From: JBALVT01 sp045110675
Lineage (GTDB): Bacteria; Pseudomonadota; Gammaproteobacteria; Pseudomonadales; Halieaceae
Length of the DNA: 64,000 bases
Reading direction: 5' to 3'
Assembly: GCA_045110675.1 (NCBI GenBank)
Contig: JBGCGJ010000026.1
Location: forward strand, 1-64,000
Part shown: in pieces, positions 27,281 through 35,640 of the stretch
Layout: each line of letters starts with the position of its first letter
Numbering within the stretch: position 1 is the first letter of the stretch
Translations under genes and position numbers: made by a program
Notes under the pieces: model-generated
Seen by the model: only the letters and a program-made list of their open reading frames with translations
Told to the model about the DNA's origin: nothing
The model's database searches: none

Positions 27281-28383
27281 CTACACTAGAGGAAGGCAAA
27301 GACCAGTCGGTATTGGACGATGCTCCAGTCCCGGTCGAAGGTAACACAGATACTCAGCTATCCATCTGCATTGCGACGTACAAAAGAGGCAATGTGATTC
27401 GAGAGACGCTCGATAACATATGTGCCCAGCTTTGTATTAAAACAGAACTTATTGTCGTCGACGGAAACTCCCCGGACAATACCGAGGAAATATTGCGCGA
27501 GTACCAAGAATCACACTCAAATATCCACTACTTTCGCGAGGAAACGAATTCTGGCGTCGATCAAGATTTTGACAAAGCCGTTGGCTATGCTCGTGGTGAC
27601 TACTGCTGGCTAATGACAGACGACGACCTATTGGAACCCGAGGCCGTTGCCACCGTTCTTAAAGCAATAAAATCCAACCCGGATCTCATTATTGTGGATG
27701 CGGAGGTTCGAAGCAGTGATTTCCGCCAGGTCTTACAACACAGTCGCATGTTTTTGTCTCAAGACGCACACTTTGAAAGCATCGACGATGATTTTTTGAA
27801 AACCGCAGGCGATCAGTTGTCATTCATTGGTTCTGTGGTGATTAAGCGAGAAGTATGGAACACGCGCGACAGGGAGCCCTTCTATGGATCCCTGTTCATG
27901 CACGCTGGGGTAATCCTACAATCACCGCCTTTGCAGAGTATTTGTGTATTGGCAAAGCCCCTAATTCAAATACGCTATGGCAACGCGATGTGGACACCCC
28001 GAAGCTTCGAGATTTGGATGCTGATGTGGCCGCAGCTAATCTGGTCCTTTCCCAGATATTCGGATGAGGCCAAGCATATCGTATGCCCTGCCGATCCCTG
28101 GAAGAATTCGTTAGTCTTACTCAAGCATCGAGCGAAAGGAAGTTACAGTCGGGAAATTTATCGCAGATACATCAACCCGCGCTCCCGTGGCTGGCTGCGC
28201 CTTAAGTCCTGGCTGATCGCCTGCGTACCAGCTGCAGTTGCTAACTTTTTTGCGGTTGGCTACGTCGTTGTACTAAGTCGAAGTTCGAGACTAGGCTTGA
28301 GTGATTTATTGGAAAGCCCCCATGCGTCATTGGCAAGCAAGTGGCTTGCCCGAGCACTACCACTTCCGGAAATCGTAAAATGA
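27277..28383 (+). CDS. Glycosyltransferase family 2, paralogue of the preceding gene
   Basis: 368 aa; ATGA overlap with the upstream gene. GT-A motifs: LSICIATYKRGNVIRETLD near 28, LIVVDGNSPDNTEEIL near 58, and GVDQDFDKAVGYARGDYCWLMTDDD near 90. The last tract is the same one found in the preceding gene, so the two are tandem paralogues probably adding different but related deoxy sugars. A hydrophobic C-terminal segment (ACVPAAVANFFAVGYVVVL) may hold it at the membrane. Its stop overlaps the next ATG. Confidence 0.8.
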   Translation: MTTLEEGKDQSVLDDAPVPVEGNTDTQLSICIATYKRGNVIRETLDNICAQLCIKTELIVVDGNSPDNTEEILREYQESHSNIHYFREETNSGVDQDFDKAVGYARGDYCWLMTDDDLLEPEAVATVLKAIKSNPDLIIVDAEVRSSDFRQVLQHSRMFLSQDAHFESIDDDFLKTAGDQLSFIGSVVIKREVWNTRDREPFYGSLFMHAGVILQSPPLQSICVLAKPLIQIRYGNAMWTPRSFEIWMLMWPQLIWSFPRYSDEAKHIVCPADPWKNSLVLLKHRAKGSYSREIYRRYINPRSRGWLRLKSWLIACVPAAVANFFAVGYVVVLSRSSRLGLSDLLESPHASLASKWLARALPLPEIVK

Positions 28384-29342
28384 AAACCGCTTTAATTACA
28401 GGAGTTACAGGTCAGGACGGAAAATACCTCAGCCATCTATTGCTCGAGAAGGGATATACCGTATTTGGTACAACCAGCAGAAGTATCAGTTTAGCTTCCA
28501 ATGCTCTCAGTGAGGAAATTCAACAAGGGCTCAACCTAATGCATTTGGATCTCGCTGACTCCGAAGCTATCTCGCAAATCGTAAACGAGATTCAACCGGA
28601 CGAGCTCTACAACTTGGCAGCTTTCGCGCGAGGCTCGACTATGTGGGATCTGCCTGCGGAGTTAAGCGACATCAACGGCCTCGCCGTCGCACGAATTCTG
28701 GAAGCAATTCGCCAAAACTGTAAAAGTATCAAATTTTGTCAGGCATCAAGTAGCGAGATGTTTGGGCATGCTCAGGCATCACCGCAATCTGAAGTATCCG
28801 GTTTTTCTCCACGCAGTCCCTACGGAGCGGCCAAGCTTTATGCTCACAACATGGTAAACATTTATCGCGACCACCATGGCCTGTTTGCCTGTTCCGCGAT
28901 TTTATTCAACCACGAAAGCCCGAATCGCCCCACTGATTTTGTTACCAGAAAAGTGACTCAAGAAGCCGCTCGCATCAAGCTGGGGTTGGCCGACACGCTA
29001 CCATTGGGTAACCTCGAGGCACGAAGAGACTGGGGATTCGCTGGAGATTATACGCGGGCTCTTTGGATGATGTTGCAACACAATGCCGGCGCAGACTATG
29101 TTGTCGCTTCAGGAGAAACTCAGTCCGTGGCCACGCTCTGCGATATTGCCTTTTCACACCTGGGTCTCGATTATCGCCAGTACGTCACCACAGAACCCGC
29201 CTTTTTTCGGGAGACAGAAAAAATTCAACTTATGGGCGATGCCTCCCTATTGAAAGAAACACTAGGCTGGCAGCCCAGCCTAAGCTTTACTGAACTCGTA
29301 CAGTCAATGGTCGACCACGACCTCGCACTATTGAAACAATAA
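28380..29342 (+). CDS. Gmd-like NAD(P)-dependent sugar-nucleotide dehydratase/reductase, divergent paralogue
   Basis: 320 aa from an ATG at 28380 that overlaps the upstream stop (ATGA). It shares ALITGVTGQDGKYLSHLLLEKGY, FCQASSSEMFG, RSPYGAAKLYAHNMV (Tyr-x3-Lys) and SAILFNHESPNRPTDFVTRKV with true Gmd. The loop after the second strand, HGVRRRAS in gmd, is GTTSRSIS here, and the substrate-facing QSHVAVSFELP is FARGSTMWDLP. It is also 39 residues shorter. It is therefore likely to act on the Gmd product or another NDP-sugar (4-reductase or epimerase) rather than repeat the same reaction. Its neighbour is a sugar C-methyltransferase. Confidence 0.8.
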   Translation: MKTALITGVTGQDGKYLSHLLLEKGYTVFGTTSRSISLASNALSEEIQQGLNLMHLDLADSEAISQIVNEIQPDELYNLAAFARGSTMWDLPAELSDINGLAVARILEAIRQNCKSIKFCQASSSEMFGHAQASPQSEVSGFSPRSPYGAAKLYAHNMVNIYRDHHGLFACSAILFNHESPNRPTDFVTRKVTQEAARIKLGLADTLPLGNLEARRDWGFAGDYTRALWMMLQHNAGADYVVASGETQSVATLCDIAFSHLGLDYRQYVTTEPAFFRETEKIQLMGDASLLKETLGWQPSLSFTELVQSMVDHDLALLKQ

Positions 29343-29359
29343 GGAACAGGTGCTGCCAT

Positions 29360-30592
29360 ATGCCCCAGAAAATCCAGCAATGCCGCATCTGCGGAAATTC
29401 ACAGCTCGAACTCGTTCTTGATCTGGGCACACAGTATCTCACCGGCGTGTTTCCGGCATCTAGCGACCAGCATGTGAACCAGGGCCCCCTAAGATTAGTA
29501 AAATGTCATGGAGAGGGTTTCTGTGGACTTCTGCAGTTGCAACACAGTTACGACCTGGATGAAATGTACGGCGAGAACTACGGTTATCGCTCTGGTCTGA
29601 ACAACGCCATGATGCGTCACTTGGATGAAAAAATTCAGCGCATTCTGACTCAGCACTCACTTCCACCAAATTCGCTTGTTATTGATATTGGCGCCAATGA
29701 CGGGACTACACTTAGATCTTACCCAGAGTCGGGATTGGAACTGGTCGGCGTCGACCCCACTAGCAAAAAATTTGAACAGTACTTCCCCAAACACGCAACA
29801 ATGATTGCCGACTTCTTTACCGCTGATTTAATCGAAGCTAAGTTTTCAGATAAAAAGGCATCGATTGTCACTTCCTTCTCGATGTTCTACGACTTGGAAG
29901 ACCCCATGAGATTCATGCGAGACATACACAGTGTTCTTGAGGAAGGTGGAATTTGGGTATTTGAACAAAGCTACATGCCGACCATGCTGGACATGAACTC
30001 CTATGATACTGCATGTCACGAGCACTTGGAGTATTACGCAATGAAGCAAATCGCCTGGATGGCAGATCGAGTCGGCTTTTCGTTAATAGATGTAGAGCTC
30101 AATGATGTCAATGGAGGGAGTTTTTCAATCACAGCGAAGAAATCTTCCAATATTGAACACGACGCCAAAGTAGCCGCTCTTATTGAGCAGGAAGAGCAAG
30201 CGGGGTTAGACACCCTAACGCCATATCGAGAGTTTGCAAAAAGAGTCGACGACACTAGAACCGCTCTAATCGACTTTTTTGACCAAGCCGCGCGTGAAGG
30301 CAAGCGGGTATGTGCACTGGGAGCGTCTACCAAGGGCAATGTCTTGCTGCAGTACTGCGGAGTAACCACCACACAGATAGCACAGGTGGGTGAGGTCAAC
30401 GAAGACAAATTTGACAAATACACTCCCGGTACACTGCTGCCCATCGTTCCAGAAGCACAGATGCTGGACGAAGGTTTTGACTATCACTTAGTCTTGCCCT
30501 GGCACTTCAGATCCTTCTTTTTGGCTTCACCCCACCTCAAGGGAAAGACACTGGTCTTCCCACTACCTGAAATAGAACTGCATGTAGTGTAG
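29360..30592 (+). CDS. Sugar C-methyltransferase, TylC3/NovU type
   Basis: 410 aa, ATG at 29360. Three parts are visible. The N-terminal zinc domain (about 1-65) has CRICGN and a later Cys pair in LVKCHGEGFCGLLQL, with VLDLGTQYLTGVFP. The central SAM domain (about 90-200) has LVIDIGANDGTTLRSYPE. The C-terminal domain (about 240-400) has GKRVCALGASTKGNVLLQYCG and ALPWHFR-like LVLPWHFRSFF. This three-domain order is that of NDP-hexose C-3 methyltransferases making branched-chain sugars. With gmd it predicts a GDP-linked C-methyl-6-deoxyhexose. Last gene of the cluster, 46 nt before xseB. Confidence 0.87.
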   Translation: MPQKIQQCRICGNSQLELVLDLGTQYLTGVFPASSDQHVNQGPLRLVKCHGEGFCGLLQLQHSYDLDEMYGENYGYRSGLNNAMMRHLDEKIQRILTQHSLPPNSLVIDIGANDGTTLRSYPESGLELVGVDPTSKKFEQYFPKHATMIADFFTADLIEAKFSDKKASIVTSFSMFYDLEDPMRFMRDIHSVLEEGGIWVFEQSYMPTMLDMNSYDTACHEHLEYYAMKQIAWMADRVGFSLIDVELNDVNGGSFSITAKKSSNIEHDAKVAALIEQEEQAGLDTLTPYREFAKRVDDTRTALIDFFDQAAREGKRVCALGASTKGNVLLQYCGVTTTQIAQVGEVNEDKFDKYTPGTLLPIVPEAQMLDEGFDYHLVLPWHFRSFFLASPHLKGKTLVFPLPEIELHVV

Positions 30593-30638
30593 TCCAACTG
30601 CTACAATTCTGTTGCAATCAATTGAAAGGGCTTAGCTT

Positions 30639-30896
30639 GTGGCGGCAGACAAAAAGGCATCGACTTCTGAAGACATTGTGAGCTTCGAAACTTCTCTGGA
30701 AAAACTTGAAGAGTTAGTTTCCACCATGGAGACAGGCGATATCTCACTTGAGGAGTCGCTGAAATGTTTCGAAGAGGGCATAAAACTCACGCGCAAAGCT
30801 CAAAAGGCCCTGATCGAGGCGGAGCAGAAAGTTCAAAGTTTGATGGAGTCTGAAGGTGAAATGGTAATCGAGCCTTTCCAAGAGCCTGAGGAATAA
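30639..30896 (+). CDS. xseB: Exodeoxyribonuclease VII small subunit
   Basis: 85 aa, GTG start at 30639. SFETSLEKLEELVSTMETGD and LEESLKCFEEGIKLTRKAQKAL are the family signature of a short helical protein that assembles with XseA to degrade single-stranded DNA. It is followed after 2 nt by ispA in the standard xseB-ispA pair. Confidence 0.95.
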   Translation: MAADKKASTSEDIVSFETSLEKLEELVSTMETGDISLEESLKCFEEGIKLTRKAQKALIEAEQKVQSLMESEGEMVIEPFQEPEE

Positions 30897-30898
30897 GC

Positions 30899-31816
30899 GT
30901 GGAGAAAGGCTTTACCGACTTTCTTCGATCCTGCCAAGAACGCTGCCGCCAGTCTCTACCGACAATGATGGGTGCACCCGCCTCGGAGTTTATTCACGGG
31001 GAGGCCCATGGTTTCGAGACTCTGATTGAAGCCAGCCACTACTCGCTCTCCAATGGGGGCAAGCGGGTGCGCCCTCTATTAGTTTATGGCGCCGCTCATA
31101 TCTTCGACAAACCAATGACGACCCCCGGATTGGATCACGCCGCTTGCGCAATTGAAATGATTCACACCTATTCGTTGATACACGACGATCTACCCGCCAT
31201 GGATGACGATGACCTTAGGCGAGGAAATCCCAGCTGCCATAAATCCTATGGAGAAGCCACGGCTATTTTAGCTGGAGATGGTCTGCAGGCCCGTGCGTTC
31301 GAACTAATTTGCGAGGCCCCGCTAGTCGATCCAAAGGACAACCTCCAAATGATAAAGATATTGTCCGCAGCAGCCGGCCCAAGAGGTATGGTTGGCGGGC
31401 AGGCGATAGATATCCTGGCAATCAACTCAGAAATGAATATAGACCAACTCAAAAACATGCACTTGTGTAAAACAGGAGCCCTGATTCGCGCAGCTTTGTC
31501 TTTGGGCGCTATAGTCGGCGGTGCCGACAAGGCCCAGCTAGAAGCGCTTCAGCGCTATGGGGAACATATCGGCCTTGCATTCCAAGTGGTGGACGACATA
31601 CTCGATGTAGAGGGCAACGCTGAAAGCCTGGGAAAAACAGCCGGGAAAGACATCGACGCCAACAAACCAACCTATGTAAAAATGCTTGGCCTGGAAAGAG
31701 CAAAACAAGAAGCGAAAAATCTACTCGAGGATGCTTTACAATCACTCGAGGTGTTTGGCAGTTCTGGAGATCACTTACGAGGGGTCGCAAACTATATTGT
31801 TAATCGGCGGAACTAG
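30899..31816 (+). CDS. ispA: Farnesyl diphosphate synthase
   Basis: 305 aa, GTG start at 30899. The first aspartate-rich motif is in LIHDDLPAMDDDDLRRGNP near residue 95 and the second in FQVVDDILDVEGN near 232; GGKRVRPLLVYGAA lies near 57. It condenses isopentenyl diphosphate with dimethylallyl and geranyl diphosphate. Normal length. dxs, usually the next gene, is instead 10 kb upstream. Confidence 0.96.
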   Translation: MEKGFTDFLRSCQERCRQSLPTMMGAPASEFIHGEAHGFETLIEASHYSLSNGGKRVRPLLVYGAAHIFDKPMTTPGLDHAACAIEMIHTYSLIHDDLPAMDDDDLRRGNPSCHKSYGEATAILAGDGLQARAFELICEAPLVDPKDNLQMIKILSAAAGPRGMVGGQAIDILAINSEMNIDQLKNMHLCKTGALIRAALSLGAIVGGADKAQLEALQRYGEHIGLAFQVVDDILDVEGNAESLGKTAGKDIDANKPTYVKMLGLERAKQEAKNLLEDALQSLEVFGSSGDHLRGVANYIVNRRN

Positions 31817-31840
31817 GGGCAGAATCGCTATATTGCTTTG

Positions 31841-32437
31841 CTAAAAACTTTTCCCCAACATATGCCCCAACTTACCCGCCTTCGTCTCCAGATACTTCTC
31901 GTTATGAGGATTTCTACCCGTCTCCAGCGCAATACGCTCCACAACCTTGACGCCCAATTCCTCCAGCGCATTCACCTTGCGCGGGTTGTTGGTCATTAAT
32001 CGGACCGAGTCAATATCCAGATGCTTTAGCATGGGTAACAACAGGCTGTAATCGCGCATATCAGCACCAAAACCCAGTTGTTCGTTGGCCTCAACCGTAT
32101 CGGCTCCTTCGTCCTGAAGCTTGTAGGCTTTTATCTTGTTGAGCAATCCAATGCCTCGACCTTCCTGGCGCAGATAAAACAGGGCACCGACACCCTTTTC
32201 TGAGATCGCCTCCAGCGCCGCTTGAAGCTGGCTTCCGCAGTCGCAGCGCTTGCTAAACAAGGCATCGCCGGTCAGGCATTCCGAGTGAATACGCGCCAAT
32301 ACAGGCTCTGGGCCCGATAAGTCGCCCATCGTTAAAACAAGGTGTTCCTTGTTTGAAACCGGGTCTTCAAAACCGTGCATTTCGAATTCTCCCCAGGCGG
32401 TGGGGAGACGGGAGGATTCTACGTAGCGTGTTGACAC
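31841..32437 (-). CDS. ribA: GTP cyclohydrolase II
   Basis: 198 aa, GTG start at 32437. Zinc-binding cysteines are present in HSECLTGDALFSKRCDCGSQ near residue 53, and the catalytic tracts YLRQEGRGIGLLNKIKAYKLQ and MTNNPRKVNALEELGVKV are intact. It catalyses the first step of riboflavin synthesis from GTP. It stands apart from the rib operon at 35-39 kb, whose RibBA-type protein lacks these cysteines. Convergent with ispA. Confidence 0.96.
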   Translation of the reverse strand: MSTRYVESSRLPTAWGEFEMHGFEDPVSNKEHLVLTMGDLSGPEPVLARIHSECLTGDALFSKRCDCGSQLQAALEAISEKGVGALFYLRQEGRGIGLLNKIKAYKLQDEGADTVEANEQLGFGADMRDYSLLLPMLKHLDIDSVRLMTNNPRKVNALEELGVKVVERIALETGRNPHNEKYLETKAGKLGHMLGKSF

Positions 32438-32500
32438 TCGGACTATCCGTGAGCAAAGGGCCAGCAGTTTATCAGGTGTGCAGCTCGCTTGCGAGGCGCT

Positions 32501-33157
32501 TTAAAAGTCGCGCGAGAGCGTCAATATGCCATTTTTTTCCTGCATCTGGACATGTTGCAGATAAGTCATGCCAAGCAAAACTGTGGTCGGGTGGGTCCCA
32601 CCTACAACCGAGGCCTGAACATTGTCTACGCGAATACCGCCGACATCAACAGAATCGAGCTTCACCACCCAGGCGCCCACGGTGCCCGATGCCGTGACAA
32701 CCTGCGATGGAATCCCAGCACTGAAATCTATGCCGAGGGCGCTGGCGTGAGCCGAATTCATCGCAACCACATTGGCTCCGGTATCTACCATAACCCGCAT
32801 GGCTCGGCCGTTAATGGTCGCCTGCACAATATATTGCAAGGCCGAATCTCTAGGTATGTTAACCTCTCGCGCCTTGGGTTGCTGGTAATTACCCGATATA
32901 CGCTGAGACATTTTTAGCTCGAGTCGCTTACCGTTCAACTCGATAACCGCCACTTTGTAATTGGCCTCAATCAACTTAACATCCCCAAAAGACTGGCCCT
33001 TCTTGAGCATTTTGCTAGTCCCAGAGATTTTCAGCATAGCGGCGTCGGTGAACAGTGCCTGCACCTGGACATCTTGCGCAAAGCTCGATGCGGTGGCTAA
33101 GGCCATCGTAGCCATCACCACAGCTGCGGCCAGGAAACTTACACGACTATTCTTCAA
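32501..33157 (-). CDS. Exported retropepsin-like aspartic protease
   Basis: 218 aa. A signal peptide is evident (residues 1-27, AAAVVMATMALATASSFA). The C-terminal 120 residues hold the clan AA active-site motif VMVDTGANVVAMNSAHASALG near 140 and VLLGMTYLQHVQMQEKNGIL. It is similar to the TIGR02281-type bacterial proteins with a single aspartic protease half-domain that should dimerise. The N-terminal domain (30-110) is not recognised. Confidence 0.8.
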   Translation of the reverse strand: MKNSRVSFLAAAVVMATMALATASSFAQDVQVQALFTDAAMLKISGTSKMLKKGQSFGDVKLIEANYKVAVIELNGKRLELKMSQRISGNYQQPKAREVNIPRDSALQYIVQATINGRAMRVMVDTGANVVAMNSAHASALGIDFSAGIPSQVVTASGTVGAWVVKLDSVDVGGIRVDNVQASVVGGTHPTTVLLGMTYLQHVQMQEKNGILTLSRDF

Positions 33158-33231
33158 TCCGAACTCCGGCCATGTTCTTGATCACTACTCTTGTCACGCT
33201 CCTACCTACCCCTCATACGAACACCCGTTAT

Positions 33232-33747
33232 CTACATCAGTGCTCTGGCAAGATGCAAAGTAATACACGCAAGTATGCCGGCGACAATGTCATCGACCAT
33301 GATGCCAAAGCCACCTTTTACTTTCTTGTCCAAGGGTCCAATTGGCCAGGGTTTGATAATGTCAAAAATTCGAAACACCACAAATCCGGCGATGATCCAG
33401 GTCCAGGTAGCCGGAAGCGCCCACAAGGTAATCCAGTAACCGACAAATTCATCCCACACTATGCCGGGATGATCGTGAACACCCAGCTCTCGACTGGCAA
33501 CATCGCAAAACCAGATTCCAAGTAATGTCATTACAGCGATAAATAGGCTGTACATAGGCAGACTAAGATCTGAAACAAGTAAATACAGAGGAACCGCCAT
33601 CAAAGTTCCAGCGGTGCCGGGGGCCCAGGGAGACAGCCCGGAGCCGAAGCCAAAAGCAAAAAACTGCACAGGCTGCGAAAAGGGACGGGGTTTGCTCCGA
33701 TCTTTATCGGTAGCGCTTTCCAATGATGGGGGAAGTTCTTCGTTCAT
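33232..33747 (-). CDS. pgpA: Phosphatidylglycerophosphatase A
   Basis: 171 aa. GFGSGLSPWAPGTAGTLMAVPLYLL near residue 32, DHPGIVWDEFVGYW near 90 and FRIFDIIKPWPIGPLDKKVKGGFGIMVDD near 125 are the family motifs. Several membrane segments are present. It dephosphorylates phosphatidylglycerol phosphate in the inner membrane. It lies downstream of thiL in the nusB-thiL-pgpA order. Confidence 0.95.
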   Translation of the reverse strand: MNEELPPSLESATDKDRSKPRPFSQPVQFFAFGFGSGLSPWAPGTAGTLMAVPLYLLVSDLSLPMYSLFIAVMTLLGIWFCDVASRELGVHDHPGIVWDEFVGYWITLWALPATWTWIIAGFVVFRIFDIIKPWPIGPLDKKVKGGFGIMVDDIVAGILACITLHLARALM

Positions 33748-33770
33748 GAAAGTCTCTGAAGGAGCATCAC

Positions 33771-34691
33771 CTAAAAGTGCCTGTATCCCGCAGGGGTGTC
33801 AATGTCGATACCACAATTCACACCCTGACCCGCAGTGACTTCACCAATACACACGCAGCCGTTGGGAACATCCTGATCCGCCGGGAGGGTAAAACACAAT
33901 TCGTAATCATCACCGCCGGTTAACGCCCACAACAGGGACTGTTCCGAGGATGCGTGGGAGCGCAATGCCTCAGACAGAGGCACCAGCTGCGGATCGATGG
34001 TAATACCGACGCCGCTGGCATCGGCAATATGTGCTGCATCCGCCAACAGGCCATCGGAGATATCTATGGCAGCACTCGCTACCCCCAGCAGGGAACAACC
34101 CAATTCGGTCCTGGCTATTGGGCGATAAAAACGTTCCCAGAGATATTCCGCATGTCGAGCATCGGGTTTCCATGCGCCTTGAATAAAGGCTAAACCACCA
34201 GCTGCATCTCCCAGCACCCCGGAGACGCACAGTTGATCGCCCACCTTAGCGCCACCGCGCAGCAAACTCTGATTCAGTGGCAACGCGCCCATCACCTGAA
34301 CTGTGATGGTCAGCGGGCCACGGGTGGTGTCTCCACCTACGAGGGGTATGTTGAAAGTCTTGGCGGCAGACGCCAGACCGTTACTGAAGGCATTCAGCCA
34401 AAAGTCATCGGCCTCGGGTACAGTCAACGCCAGGGTCATGCCAATTGGCCTTGCCCCCATCGCCGCGAGGTCGCTCACGGCAACCGCCACGGCGCGAAAA
34501 CCGATGTCTTCGGGAAATGCGTCTTCCGGGAAATGGACTCCGGATACCAGCGTATCCACCGAGGTAGCGAGGCGCTCACTGCCTTGCAATCGCAAGATAG
34601 CGCAGTCGTCACCCACACTGAGCTCAACATCAGCACCGCCCCCGAGGGAGGAAAAGTAGCGCGCTATTAGAGAAAATTCTGAGGAAGGCAT
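33771..34691 (-). CDS. thiL: Thiamine-monophosphate kinase
   Basis: 306 aa. FSLIARYFSSL at the start, VGDDCAILRL near 27 and LVGGDTTRGPLTITVQVMG near 120 are ThiL signatures, and AIDISDGLLADAAHI near 205 is the nucleotide-binding loop. It makes thiamine diphosphate from the monophosphate. Start and upstream nusB stop share a base at 34691. Confidence 0.95.
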   Translation of the reverse strand: MPSSEFSLIARYFSSLGGGADVELSVGDDCAILRLQGSERLATSVDTLVSGVHFPEDAFPEDIGFRAVAVAVSDLAAMGARPIGMTLALTVPEADDFWLNAFSNGLASAAKTFNIPLVGGDTTRGPLTITVQVMGALPLNQSLLRGGAKVGDQLCVSGVLGDAAGGLAFIQGAWKPDARHAEYLWERFYRPIARTELGCSLLGVASAAIDISDGLLADAAHIADASGVGITIDPQLVPLSEALRSHASSEQSLLWALTGGDDYELCFTLPADQDVPNGCVCIGEVTAGQGVNCGIDIDTPAGYRHF

Positions 34692-35143
34692 TAGCCCGCA
34701 GCGTCTATCTCAACCCTGCGAAGCGCTCGGGCCACTTTGTCCAAAACGCCATTGATGTATTTGTGGCCATCAGTTGCACCAAATTTTTTGGCCAGCGATA
34801 CAGCTTCATTGATCACAACCTTGTAGGGAACATCAATCCGCTTGGATAGCTCAAAGGTTCCCATACGTAACAAGGTGCGCTCAATAGGGTCCAGATCATC
34901 CATTTTACGATCCAATAGCGGTTCGAGAATGTCTTCCAACTCATCAATGCAGCTGGGTATCTCGTGCACAAGGGCATGAAAATACTCGCTATCCACATGC
35001 GCAAAGTCGTAGTCATCGCGAAACTCAGCTTCAATGATCGACAGTGATGTTCCCGCCATGTGCCATTGATACAGTGCCTGCATTCCGTAGTGGCGCGCCT
35101 TGCGACGCTCAGCAGCCAGCGTGTTGTGAACCGTTTTACTCAC
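34691..35143 (-). CDS. nusB: Transcription antitermination/ribosome assembly factor NusB
   Basis: 150 aa. ERRKARHYGMQALYQWHMAG at the start, MDDLDPIERTLLRMGTFEL near 80 and VINEAVSLAKKFGATDGHKYINGVLDKVA near 110 define NusB. It binds boxA RNA in rRNA antitermination. It abuts ribH (shared base) and thiL. Confidence 0.97.
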   Translation of the reverse strand: MSKTVHNTLAAERRKARHYGMQALYQWHMAGTSLSIIEAEFRDDYDFAHVDSEYFHALVHEIPSCIDELEDILEPLLDRKMDDLDPIERTLLRMGTFELSKRIDVPYKVVINEAVSLAKKFGATDGHKYINGVLDKVARALRRVEIDAAG

Positions 35144-35616
35144 TACTTTAGCTGTCCTATGAGACTAACCATTTCAAGGGCAGACAATGCCGCCTCTTCA
35201 CCCTTGTTTCCCGCTTTGCTACCGGAGCGCTCTATCGCCTGCTCAATCGTGTCAACCGTCAATACACCAAAGGCCACGGGGATTCCGCTATTCATACTCA
35301 CCTGCGAAATACCCTTTGTGCACTCTCCCGAAACATATTCAAAATGCGGCGTGCCACCGCGTATTACGGCGCCCAGGGCTATGATTGCATCCACTGATCC
35401 CTGCTCGGCCACTTTCTGACAGACCAGGGGAATCTCAAAAGCACCAGGTGCTCGAACAATGGTAATTTGTTTATCGGCGACGCCGTGGCGTTTTAGTGTA
35501 TCCAGCGCACCTTCAAGCAGGTGTTCTACGACAAAGCTATTCCAGCGACCAACCACCAATGTGTAGTTGCCCTTGCCACCCACAAAATTTCCTTCGATCG
35601 TTTTAACATCACTCAT
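35143..35616 (-). CDS. ribH: 6,7-dimethyl-8-ribityllumazine synthase
   Basis: 157 aa. VGRWNSFVVEHLLEGALDTL near 22, VRAPGAFEIPL near 55, ALGAVIRGGTPHFEYVSGEC near 80 with the catalytic His, and PVAFGVLTVDTIEQAIERSG near 115. It joins the RibB and RibD pathway products to form lumazine. Coupled to nusB downstream. Confidence 0.97.
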   Translation of the reverse strand: MSDVKTIEGNFVGGKGNYTLVVGRWNSFVVEHLLEGALDTLKRHGVADKQITIVRAPGAFEIPLVCQKVAEQGSVDAIIALGAVIRGGTPHFEYVSGECTKGISQVSMNSGIPVAFGVLTVDTIEQAIERSGSKAGNKGEEAALSALEMVSLIGQLK

Positions 35617-35640
35617 GTCTGCTATTCCTGTTCCGTTTTG

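Noticed and set aside
32353..32697. Rightward frames opposite ribA and the retropepsin-like gene
   Set aside because: They are antisense shadows of two well-supported genes and show no family features.
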